This document shows, piece after piece, positions 45,647-56,428 of a stretch of DNA of 64,000 bases; within the stretch, counting starts at the first letter, position 1, and the number at the start of each line of letters is the position of its first letter. The notes beneath the pieces are model-generated. The model did no database searches. It was not told the origin of the DNA and saw only the letters and a list, made by a program, of their open reading frames with translations. The translations under genes and the position numbers were made by a program. The stretch is from Maratus speciosus (taxonomy: Eukaryota > Arthropoda > Arachnida > Araneae > Salticidae), in the NCBI GenBank assembly GCA_963932465.1, contig OZ010795.1:477204806-477268805 (forward strand), given 5' to 3'.

Positions 45647-47019
45647 GGGTTCCGTACTTAAAAAGTAAAAACGGAACCATTATAAGATCACTCCTGTGTC
45701 TGTCTGTCTGTCACAGTCACTTTACTCGTAAACTATGGAACGTGGAAATTTCAAATTGGGGGAAATAATAAAGATTATTGACCCACATATTTACAGATTA
45801 ATAAATATTCATAAACTTGTTTAGGAAAAATGTATAGGGGCTAATTAAGTTACTTGAAAAAAGAAATCTTGTCTTTGTATATCGTGTGGGGTATCGTGTG
45901 AAAGCTCTCCAAACGTTGAACTCAAAAATACATTTCTTTTATTTTTCGGTATTATATTTTCAAAGTTATTGTCGAAAATGTAGCGCAAAAATATGCACCC
46001 CCCCCCCCCTCTAATTCCGAATCTACTGAAACTAAAATTCTGAAAAATTTAGAAGTAGTAGACATTAGTTTAAACCTTGCAGTAAAATTATAGCGATTGC
46101 CATAGGTCACATAGTTTTTGAGAAAATCGTATTTTTCCGTTACACACAAATTTCGATTTACGAGCATTTAGTAAAAGTGTTGAACAGCGCTAGAGGTACC
46201 CATCGTAGCAGAAGTATAAAAGCATTTTTGATCATGAATTTCATAAAAAATCGTCGGTCATGATCCGAGATATTAACCGTGAAAGATACGGACGGTTTGG
46301 ACATACATAATGACAGGGAAGGCGTACTCTATGCTCCATCACTTTTAAAGCCTAGATAAAAAAATGTAATGATATATTTGTGTAATGCAATGCCTAGTAG
46401 CCTTATAAATGCAATAAACGCCAAATTGTTAAAAACAGATTAATTTAATGAGAATTAATCACATAAATACTTTGGGATTCGTGACTAATTTGCAATGAAT
46501 GGCTGTCTCAATACGCCTACTGTGTCTGTAAAGGTTAACTGTATGGAAAAATGAAGCACAGACCAAAGCGGCGTTGCTACTTTGCTACCTCCTTTCAAAG
46601 CTTAGCAAAATGCCAAGTTTAAACTTTGAACAAGGGTTTTGTTTTAGATACACTGTAAAAAGAAAAGATTATTACGACGCTGAATTTAGTTTTATGAAAC
46701 GGCAAATGAAGTTTAATTATGCACTACTTTTCTTGCCAGGGCCGAATTAAATTCATCATAAACAGATTATGATAAGATTTATACAGAATAGCAATATTTG
46801 ATATTATTTAAGCTTCATATCTCTTTGAACTTTTACGGTATACCCATTCATACATTTCTAGTATATATACAGCTTACCAAACCCTACTTTGTATAGTTTT
46901 TTCGAAGTCTTATTTTTCGTTAATAACGATTGTTTTAATAATACAATTCATAATTCATATACTTATTGTACGGAACCCTATGAGCGCGAGTAATACTTAC
47001 ACTTGACCGTTTATTTTTT
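45647..47019 (+). repeat. Family C element (AGGGTTCCGTAC type)
   Basis: Head AGGGTTCCGTAC...AAAACGGAACC, a hairpin (45649-45679), then CTGTGTCTGTCTGTCTGTC at about 45691. The far end is TGTACGGAACCCTATGAGCG, with CGAGTAATACTTACACTTGA following. Head and tail resemble a repeat common in moth and butterfly genomes (from memory). The body has no coding motif. Architecture as families A, B and D. Confidence 0.65.
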
Positions 47020-47025
47020 GTTTCA

Positions 47026-47740
47026 TACACTGTAAAAAAAGACAGATGTTTCTTAATCTATACAAAAATATAGTATAATCAAGAACGAAAATATATAATA
47101 ACCTCTTCAGAGTCACTGACGATTCTGAAAAGCGTTCCATTACCTTTAGAAACCTGGGAAAACTACTTATATATTCGAAATTAAAAGAAGAATTTATAAA
47201 AATAAATTTTTATTAGCTGTCCGTCCTTTTCGGAACATTTCTGAGTAGTTTTTACAGTCCCATAATCAGTTTTCTCAAATCGGAGTATCACTTTTTCGGA
47301 TGCTACCAATTCTCAGAGATAAATTTTGATATTCTGCAAACATGTTTAACAGACAAACATATAAAATTAACAGCATGAACATTAATATGAAAATTAACAT
47401 TATTTTATTACAATTGCATGTACAAATTCAGATATGCAGCTGAAAATGTTTACTTGAGAAAGGAAAGAATCCGGAAAATCGATTTTCCGGATAGGAAGAA
47501 CTGATTAATGCATTGTAAAAGCTAGTAGGAAACGTTTCCGAATATTTGGGCAGCTAATAAAAATTTGTTTTCGTAAATTCTTCTTTAAATTTCGAAAGTA
47601 AATTGTTTTCTGAGGTTTCTGAAGATAAAGAAGCTCTTTACAGAATCTTGGATGACTCGGAAGAGGTTATTATATATTTGCGTTCGTGATTATTGTACAT
47701 TTCCGTAGATTAAGATACATGGATTTTTTTTTACAGTGTA
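47026..47740. mobile_element. MITE with CACTGTAAAAAAA ends, TA duplication
   Basis: TACACTGTAAAAAAAGACAG ... TTTTTTTTACAGTGTA, with longer inverted arms (CTTAATCTATAC/GTAGATTAAG). About 715 bp, non-coding; the inner half is also self-complementary (AACGTTTCCGAATATTTGG against TCGGAACATTTCTGAG). Confidence 0.75.
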
Positions 47741-48905
47741 AGGGAAGAATACACCGTACTTTTATTTCTTATATTTTATTTTCTCTATAAAAATTTGTTA
47801 GAATTAAAAAAATTTATATACTTATGTTAATATACTTAGCCATATCATCGGACATACCAACAATTACGGATGTTTTATGATCGTTTCTGTTTTTAACCAT
47901 AAATATGAGTTTCTGAAAGTCATTTACCATTAATCAAACCTACAAGTTTCAGTTATATAGTCACTGTAATGCCGTAAGCGGTTGTTAAAATCCGTAATGA
48001 TTAGTCAAAATACGAAACTGTTAGCATCCCTTATCAGGGTAAATATAAGAAAACTGTTCCAGCAAAATTTAACAGAAAATATTCGTATATAACATTTTAT
48101 TACAGGAAACCCACGTTCGCAAAATTAAATATTTAAATTCAGATGTTTTTTTTTTTTGTTTTGTTTTTTCTTTAATAGGCAGAAATGGTAAAAGTTCAGA
48201 AACTTTTTAAAGTCATTAAAAAGTTTGGTTTCAGAGAAAATTTTTTTGATCATAACACTAATTTTACTGAAATTTATCATAAGAATATATTAAATTTGTA
48301 CAGCATGAACGAAATGTGAATAAATGTGATAACTTATTAAAAGTTATTAATTCTATCAGACGTATGATAAAACTGATTACACATAGCCTTCTTGTTTATT
48401 AATCTTATAGCTCTGTTACAGTTAATTTTTTATGAACATTCTAATTTTTGTTTTTTGAACTATAATATTTTAATACACATTCCTGTACATTCTTTTCCTT
48501 CGATTTGTTAAGCTTCATTTCCAGTAAATACAAATTCCAGTGCCGTGTCTTGATTAAAAGAAAAAGAAGAACTAATTTTTTTGTAAACACTTATTTTTAA
48601 GCATTCAATGTTTATCTTCAAAATCACACGTAATATTTATCATGTTTTTTACAAAAAATTACTTTATACAATACATTATTTCGTCAGGGGCATGGGATTG
48701 TATTGCGGAAATTTTTCTGCTTTTTGTTTACGCTTGGTAGAATGCACAAGTTAGTAACTTTATTAAATTTATAGTGATTTTTTTATCTGTTTAGATTTTA
48801 AGATATGGCAACAAATATTGGGTCTAACGGAAAATTCTGTCCCTTTGGGGAGTGAAAGAAAACAATATATTTTTCATACTTCTGAACAGCGTCCGAACTG
48901 ATTTA
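47741..48905. other. AT-rich stretch, nothing recognised
   Basis: No coding motif or terminal repeat seen. Confidence 0.5.
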
Positions 48906-50186
48906 TTGAAACACGTTTTAGGGGTCAGAGATCCCCCAAAACATGTTTATACAAAATGTCCGTCCGTATGTCCGTGTGTCGCCATTGTACCATCGGAAAG
49001 TGTATGAAGTTATGCATAGAATTGAATCAAATTTTTTGTGTAAGTTTTTGGCAATGGCAAACATTTCCTTCTAGAATTTCAAAAAATCCGCCAAAAGAGA
49101 GCGACGAAATAGTGATTTTCGGGCCATTTTCAGCGTTGTGCTCTCAAAAAGTGCATGAAGTTATGCATAGAATTGAACCAAAATTTTGTGTGTGTTTTTG
49201 GCTATCGCAAATATTTCCTTCTAGAATTTCGAAAAATCCGCCAGAAGAGAGCATCGAAATAGCGATTTTCGTGCCATTTTCAGTGTTGTGTCATCAAAAA
49301 GTGCATGAAGTTATGCATAGAATTGAACCAAAATTTTTGTGTGTGTTTTTGGCTATCGCAAATATTTCCTCCTAGAATATCGAGAAATCCGCCAGAAGAG
49401 AGCGTCGAAATAGCGATTTTCGTGTCATTTTCAGTGTTGTGCATTCAAAAAGTGCATGAAGTTATGCATAGAATTGAACCAATTTTTTTTTGTATGTTTT
49501 TGGCTATGCAAAGATTTCCTCCTAGAATTTCGAGAAATCCGCCAGAAGAGAGCATCGAAATAGCGATTTTCGTGCCATTTTCAATGTTGTGTCATCAAAA
49601 AGTGAATGAAGTTATGCATAGATTTGAACCAAAATGTTTTGTGTATGTTTTTGGCTATGGCAAACATTTCCTCCTAGAATTTCGAAAAATCCGCCAGAAG
49701 AGAGCGTCGAAATAGCAATTTTTCATTTCAGTTTTGTGCCATCAAAAAGTGCATGAAGTTTTGCATAGAATTGAACGAAATTTTTGTGTATGTTTTTGGC
49801 TATGGCAAGCAGGTTCTCCTTGAATTTGGGAATATTTCGCCGGAAGTGGGCACTGTAATTGTTATTTTTGTACACATTTTGATAGGTTTATTGTCCATCG
49901 GCGGATCGTACATGAACGGGAACTTTGCATATTACTAAGCCGGCTGTTTACAAACAGCTGCTGTGCAACAGAATAAGGAAAAACTATTAATTTTAATAAA
50001 TATGAACTAGATTAATTCGTTTTTACTCTAATTAACTGACTGAAGCAGAAATTTAAGATGAAATTCAAGGTTGGTATAGTATTGAACTAATAATATTAAA
50101 GTATTAACGTGCGTAAATACCTTTTGAAATATTAAGATGTATGAGATAGAAAAAAGTTTCGGGATTGTCACATTCAAATAGTTTAG
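48906..50186 (-). repeat. Family B element, copy B3 (six ~150-bp units)
   Basis: Complement of B1. The left side has CACGTTTTAGGGGTCAGAGA then GTCCGTCCGTATGTCCGTGT. Six units have anchors at 49087, 49237, 49388, 49538, 49690 and 49836 (spacing 146-152). The right end is GAGATAGAAAAAAGTTTCGG then GATTGTCACATTC. The outer hairpin of the tail is missing. Long open frames here (up to 139 codons) are produced by the repeat period being near a multiple of three. Confidence 0.7.
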
Positions 50187-51558
50187 CAGGAAGAAGCGAA
50201 AATAATTTTTGATGTCATTTTAATCAATAATGTTGCTAAGAATCGTTTCATTCTGAGAGCTTTTAGTCATTTTGACTAAATGATCTATGTAACATCAAAC
50301 GTTAAAAAGTAGTACAAAATTAAATTCCTCTTGAAAATAAAATTTGGAAAGTAATAGTTTAAAATATGTCATAGAACTAATAAAATAATAGAAAGTTACG
50401 GATTATAAATAAATTATTTTGAATAGAACGAAATTCTTTTTAAAGTGGAAATTAATTTTATTTATTGAAAGACACAACCCCATAAGAAAATAATTAGAAT
50501 GTTGAGTTACAATAGTGAAAAACAGGAGATTCTGTGTTTTAGGAGACATAGAGTACATAGGTACTATACAGTGTGATTTTTTGAGATTCATAATGAAACA
50601 GTTTTTTTTTTTTTTTTTGAAGAAACTATCCCCGAAAACAATTAAAATTAACCATTTTTTAAATGTAAAATAACAATCTATTTCTCGCATTCAATATTTT
50701 AACTGTATATGGTGAAATATCAAGTTTTATTCCTAAGAGAAAAATGTGGAAATATGAAATTATTCAATTTGTGTCTTTTCTTGAAATCTTTAGATACATA
50801 CAAGGAAGGTCTCCTTACCGGGCATACTCAGAATATTTTGAAAAAAAAATACTAATTAAACTACTTATGCATATAATAAAGGATCACTTAAATTTACTTT
50901 CGGAATTACAGTAAAAAGCTTGTAAATAAATAAAATACTTTCGAGTATTTGGCGCGAAAAGGCGAAAGCGTCACGCGATTTGGTGAACAGTACTTTTCCT
51001 CGCCAAAAGCAAACGATTTTAACGCACCTGAAAATTGCTTGTTAATTGATTTTTAGAATGAGTGCAAATAGTATTTAATGAATTTAAACTTAAACAAGGA
51101 TAGAGTTTAATAAATACATTTTTTTTTGTATTATATATTTATGATGCTTGTTATTTAATTTTATTACTTTAAAATCAATTTTATATATATAAAATATTTT
51201 CATATATTTAAGCGTATTCCAAAATAAAGGCGAGATGAAGAATGCTGCGGTTATTCATTTCAATATCAAAGAAGCCGCTGTTTCCGTAGCAACAAAATAA
51301 AATGGTCAGTGCTCAATTGGACTTGATTTTGAGATTGAAACAATTTTAATTAACTTAAATTTTGCTTTAATTCATAAAATTTGATAGATAACTTTCATTA
51401 TAAGTATATATATATATATATATGACAAAACTATAGTTAAATTAAACTAAAACTGACAAAACTAAAGTTTATTTACATTAAATTTATTTAAAAAAGGTCA
51501 ATATGAAACATTTTTATCTGAAAGAGTATTTGACATAAAAAAGTATTCTTTTATTTTA
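50187..51558. other. AT-rich stretch, nothing recognised
   Basis: No gene. Includes a GGCGCGAAAAGGCGAAAGCG stretch near 50950 and a short (TA)n at about 51407-51423. Confidence 0.45.
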
Positions 51559-52914
51559 CTAGGGGGCTCGGCTCCCTACGAGCTACGCTCGCCAACCCCC
51601 GTTCAAACACCGCAGTTTCTAAAAGCACGCTAATTTGATCGCCTTTAAAAAGATTTTGAAAGATTGAATTATAACTTAAAAAACAGTGGCGATCTCCCTA
51701 TAAACGGGTTTCTATTCATTTCTCTTTGATTGGGGAATTTTAAGGAAAAATCAGCTGCTGTTAAAAGATACTATGGCTGTTTTCCTCTGTGATTAAATAA
51801 AACCAGTTAAACATTTCAAAATAAGGTAATATAAAATGAATTAAGTAAACAGCGTCTTTGTCTCCCGGTATTTTTTAACAAAGCGAAAAGAAAGTTCTTT
51901 TAAATAAGACATTTTAAGCGGGCTCTCATGTCAAGCACACAAGTCGTAATTATTGTTCAATAAATAAATATATAAATGAAAGACATTTTAAATGTATCGT
52001 ATTTAATCTCACGCAATTTTCATCAAACTTTTATTTTTATTTTTTATATTCACGTGAAAATACTTTTGTTAGAAATGAAATATTATTTGCGCTGTCCCAA
52101 CAAAAATAGTTGAAAAGCTCATCTCAAAATATCAAATAAATGTCTCGCGCATTTTTTAAATTTAAACTGCTTTGCAATATTATTTTTTGTTCATTTTACG
52201 TAATAAGTGTAATGTGACGTAAATGTGACGTAATTTCTCTTATTTAAGACTTCTAACGCATGTTAATGAATATATTATTTTACAATATCCTTTCTCTGTT
52301 AAAATTCACGTGTAAATATAGTTTTTATGAAGTAATTTTCATTAAGTTCCCGCTTTTTATACGTAATTATTTAGTTCTAATTTGAAAGTTTTTTTTTTGT
52401 TTGTAATAGTCAAGTGTAAATAAATTTTTAATTTGAAGCAAACATTATTGTTTGCGCTGTTTATACAGTTGGCAACAAATTAAATCAGTACAATTTTCTA
52501 AAATAAGTAAAAAATATCTCTCGAAATGCTGAAAATTTGAGTTTAAAATAGAAATGAAACCTCGAAAAATGAATCAAATATAAAAAATAAATGCATTCTG
52601 CACACTGGGAAATTATATCGTATAAAATGATCTAAAAATGATTAAATTCCGATGTTTAGTCTTTTCTCCTATAAAACGTTTTTAATGGAACGACTTTGTC
52701 CAACTTCATCATAAAATATCTCTTAAAATAATTCATCGATTTGAAAACTGTCTGCATCAGCATGTTTATCAAACATTTCTCTATAATACCGCCGATTTTC
52801 ATATTTTTGTATGCAATATTTTTCTTAATATTAACGGAGAAAGACCTCCGGTCACAAAAAAGTCAAAACCGGCGGCGGTGACAGCGTAAGTTACTTTTTT
52901 TTCGATTAGAGAGA
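51559..52914 (-). mobile_element. Non-autonomous Helitron, copy 3
   Basis: Minus strand: A, then TCTCTCTAATCG at 52914; GTCACCGCCGCCG; an AT-rich body; a 3' hairpin from GGGGGTTGGCGAGCGTAGCT to GAGCCCCC; CTAG at 51562-51559, followed by T. It is the cleanest of the copies and contains a 64-bp retroposed insert. Confidence 0.9.
51917..51980 (+). mobile_element. Short retroposed LINE tail with target duplication
   Basis: A 64-bp insert ends CAATAAATAAATATATAAAT and is flanked by AAGACATTTTA on both sides (11 bp). The other Helitron copies have the uninterrupted site. It looks like the last bases of a 5'-truncated non-LTR element with a short A-rich tail. Confidence 0.75.
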
Positions 52915-53825
52915 TTCCATCGCTCGGATAAATAGCCAAATATCGAAATTTTCATTATTTTTTTACGTACGCTCTATCTTGTTTCGGCCGAAATTTTTGT
53001 TACAAACATATCTCTCCTCATGAGTAGAACATTCTATATTTTTTTTCCGATTTTTCGGAGAATGCCCGTATGGAGACCTTTGTTGTTAGTATCAAAACTG
53101 ACCAATGTATCTTTTTGAAACACTTTGCATCATACATAATGATTAATAATAGCTTAAATAGATTATTTTTTGAATAGCAGTGAAGATCATTAGTTTTCAA
53201 AATATTAAACATCACGAAAGTATGAGCTAAATTAAACTATGTTACTTTTACACTACGTAATCATTATGAGCTATCTATATTCTAAAGACGTTAATTTTCA
53301 ATAATGCGCCGTTATGCTCAAAACGAATATAATTTTTTTCCGGATTTCGGTAAGTGTTTTGGCCCATTTCGCTCGTGAAGATTATCTTATTATATGTAAT
53401 GTTTGGTATTTTTACTTTAAAATTACATAATATAAGGAAAGACAAGTAATCATGAATTGTGTGTGTGCGCGCGTGTGAGCAAACAAGATAATCCTTGAAC
53501 GGCACTTCCGATCGAAATCCCACTTGTCAAGTATGTTATAGACCACTGTACCAAAAACAGTATAGATTTTCGTAAAATTGGGCCGACATATTAAGTATGA
53601 AAATATTTTCAAACCATATTCAATCCATTTTTATACCGATTCTACAGAAAAAATCAGCAAGGAAATGTGGCAGATTATAAGAGATAAATAATTCGGTGAT
53701 GTAAGCATGTATTTGTATAGCAGGGGTAGCGTGTCTAGTTTCAAAACGGGAAGCTTAGCTTTTGCATTCTGCCGGTTCAAATATGTCAAAAAAAATTACA
53801 TTTTTTTTTTTTTTCCTTTTACATT
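52915..53825. other. AT-rich stretch, nothing recognised
   Basis: No coding motif. A short TGTGTGTGCGCGCGTGTG run lies near 53459. Confidence 0.45.
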
Positions 53826-53878
53826 TTAACCCTTTTGGGACAAGCATAATGTGCTCAAAATTCGTAATTTTTCCACCA

Positions 53879-53917
<39 letters not shown>

Positions 53918-54037
53918 TTGCAAACTTTGCCCTTTAACTGAATTTCTACCATTCAATTACACAAATACGTCTGTTTTGAAAAACTGCTGGTAAAAGATTA
54001 AAAATTCTGTAAAGTGCGGTCATCGCTACGGGGTTAA
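53826..54037. mobile_element. Possible piggyBac-type MITE
   Basis: TTAACCCTTTTGGGACAAGC at the left and complement TTAACCCCGTAGCGATGACC at the right, both with TTAA. Arms correspond loosely (AAAATTCGTAATT against AGAATTTTTAATC). Encloses an (ATT)n tract. Confidence 0.35.
53880..53917. repeat. (ATT)n trinucleotide repeat
   Basis: About 12-13 uninterrupted ATT units. Confidence 0.9.
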
Positions 54038-54747
54038 TAACTTTTCTTTACCTCTTACTTCCCCAAAATACCGTACCTGAAGAGGTAAAAATGAACGCTT
54101 ATAGTCTTGCTATGGAAATATCGATTATGGAGTATCAACTAATAAATCAACATAGAAATAGAAATTAATCATATCCGAATTTATACTATTACATGAGCTA
54201 TAAACCTTCCTTCGAGCCAAATTTCAAGGTTCTAAGTAAACCGGAAGTATCCTCTAGGCTTTAAGAGTAAAACCTATTAAACCTATTTTAACCCCATATA
54301 AAGGTTAAATTTATGTTTTGACATAATAAACTAAAAATAGGGAACATACACCCCTTTTACTGTACTAAAGAATTTCTTTATATAATCGAAATATATCTGC
54401 CAGTAAATAAAACGAACGTTGTAGTTTAAAATTAGTGCTATCGAAAAGCTTTTAGTTACAAAATCAGCAAACTCTTCTTGCACGTAAGGTACAATTGCAA
54501 ACCTCTTAAAGGGTTAAAGCGCATGTAAAGGAAAAAATTCGAAAATCATTAATTTATAGATCTATGTCAATTTATTACGTAACAAACTCATGTATCCCCA
54601 TACTGGGGATGCTGATCATATATATATATAATACCATTAAAAATCATTACAAATTACCAACAAAAATTGTGAAATTATAAATAAAAAGAAATTTATTCAT
54701 TGACAATCAAACTTTTCCCCTTAACATATTCAACATAGATTTTAAAA
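54038..54747. other. AT-rich flank of the BEL element
   Basis: No gene. Sequence at 54525-54580 (CATGTAAAGGAAAAAATTCG) recurs in similar form at 62220-62275. Confidence 0.4.
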
Positions 54748-54752
54748 CGTAG
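54748..54752. other. 5-bp target duplication, left (CGTAG)
   Basis: CGTAG here and at 61251-61255 bound the LTR element exactly. Confidence 0.9.
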
Positions 54753-55265
54753 TGTTCAGTGAACATACATTTTATCAATTTAGATTTATGAGAACCCATT
54801 TACTTCAACTAAAATCACTTTAGAGTGATTTATTGTTATAACTTTTATTTAAGAAAACCCTTATTGATATTATCTCTTTAGCAATTAGCAATTACCATGA
54901 ATCATCTGAAATGGTGTTATATCCAATTTTGTTTATCATATCAAGATACTTTCATCTCCTCAGTTGTTTAAAAATAATTATTGTGAGTTATGGTTGTTGA
55001 TCAAGGAATCAAGGACACTTCCTGGTTTGAGTGATTGTACATTTGAAGAGGCAGTTGAACTCGAGCATTCACACTGTACGCAACAGCTCATCTTTCTAGC
55101 TGTGTTATCGCAATTTTCGCAGCCGGGTAACAAAATCCCCGGTCCTTGTAAACTGCAAGCGCTCTTTCCTGTGCACATGCAAGAAATTGTAACATGTCAA
55201 TTCTCAATATAGTTTTATTTACATCTCGTGTTAATCTACTAATTCTATAAACACACACAGAGACA
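54753..55265 (+). repeat. BEL/Pao 5' LTR (513 bp)
   Basis: Starts TGTTCAGTGAACATAC and ends CACACACAGAGACA, the TG...CA rule. It is the same length as the 3' LTR, from which I count about eight differences. A short frame inside both LTRs has no known relatives and is unlikely to be a gene. Confidence 0.95.
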
Positions 55266-55272
55266 TAAAAGT

Positions 55273-55290
55273 TGGAGGCACCGCTGCGAG
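55273..55290 (+). promoter_or_regulatory. Candidate primer-binding site
   Basis: TGGAGGCACCGCTGCGAG, seven bases after the 5' LTR, begins with TGG, the complement of a tRNA CCA end. I could not assign the tRNA. Confidence 0.5.
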
Positions 55291-55499
55291 ATCTTGGATA
55301 CTTTTTCAAGCTTGGATTAATGTACACTCATCATATATTACTTTAGTGTTCTAAATAGTGTTTTCACCAGTTTTATGTAGAATTGCAACAGACGACGGAG
55401 CACCTCGCATCACATTTATTACAGATAAGTACATTTTATCTTATTATTATTATCGGTTTGGCTTTTGTTTTTTAGGCTATTCACATCATTATTTGAATA

Positions 55500-56428
55500 A
55501 TGAATACCGACTTGGAATCCGCAAAAAAGGCTGCTGAAGAATTGGAAAAGGCAGCTATAAATTTACGTGGCAGAGCTAAATCTGCTCTAACAAGGATAAA
55601 TAACTTCATTAACTCTGACCAAATATTTCAAAAAAACGACTTGTACAATAAATTAAAAAATTAGAGACAGTTTATTCCGATTTTGATAAATATGATGCTC
55701 AATTACCAACTGAAGCATCTGAAATTGAGGAATTTGAAAAGAAATATTATGAAACCAAAGCCAAACTGCAAACGGAACTTGAAAAAGTTACCGTAAATGT
55801 GCATGCACCTCAAATGATAAATGATCAGATTCCAGTTGTTAGTTCTACTATTTCTAACAATTTTAAATTGCCTAGGCTCAATATAGGGCAATTTAATGGT
55901 GATTTCAAAAACTGGCTGTCATTTAAAGATTTATATTTATCATTAGTTCATAACAATGCCAGCATAACTAATATACAGAAGTTTCAGTATTTAAGAGGGT
56001 TACTAGGGGAAGAGCCAGCCTCTATTATAAAACATATTCCTATTTCTGAAAACAGTTATTCAGAAGCGTGGGAAAAATTGCTGTCGAGATATGATAAGAA
56101 AAAACAAATTGTATCCACTTTAGTTAAAACATTCTTGGACATTCCCCCCCTTACTCAAGTAAATGCATTCAGCTTACGCTGTTTATCAGATGTATCAGAT
56201 GAAGTAATTAGAGGCCTTAAATCAATCGATGAAAAGGCATCTGGCCGTGACTTATGGCTAATTCATATTTTATTACAAAAGGTTGATTCTAAAACAAGGG
56301 AGGAATGGGCAAAATTGACCCCAAGCGAAGAATTTCCGTCTTTTGATCAATTTATTCAGTTTATAAATGATAGATGTTCATCTTTGGAATTGTTTAAAAG
56401 TGAAAATGAAGGTTCGCATAAACAATAG
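55500..56428 (+). pseudogene. BEL/Pao gag (frameshifted)
   Basis: ATG at 55500 opens MNTDLESAKKAAEELEKAAI, a coiled-coil-like start. A one-base shift in an A-rich run near 55650 breaks the frame. The continuing frame (from about 55660) holds LPRLNIGQFNGDFKNWLSFK and YLRGLLGEEPASII, the DUF1759 domain typical of BEL/Pao gag, ending in TAG at 56426-56428. The following reading continues in the same frame into pol. In the family gag forms the particle that packages the RNA. BEL elements usually have one long open frame, so both breaks are probably inactivating. Confidence 0.85.

Noticed and set aside
48956..49938. Three overlapping frames of 61-139 codons with repeated KVHEVMHRIEPK-type peptides
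   Set aside because: They follow the ~150-bp units of family B3. B1 shows the same units with different stops, so they are not genes.
54964..55212. 82-codon frame, repeated at 60949-61197
   Set aside because: Lies inside both LTRs; conservation is explained by LTR identity.
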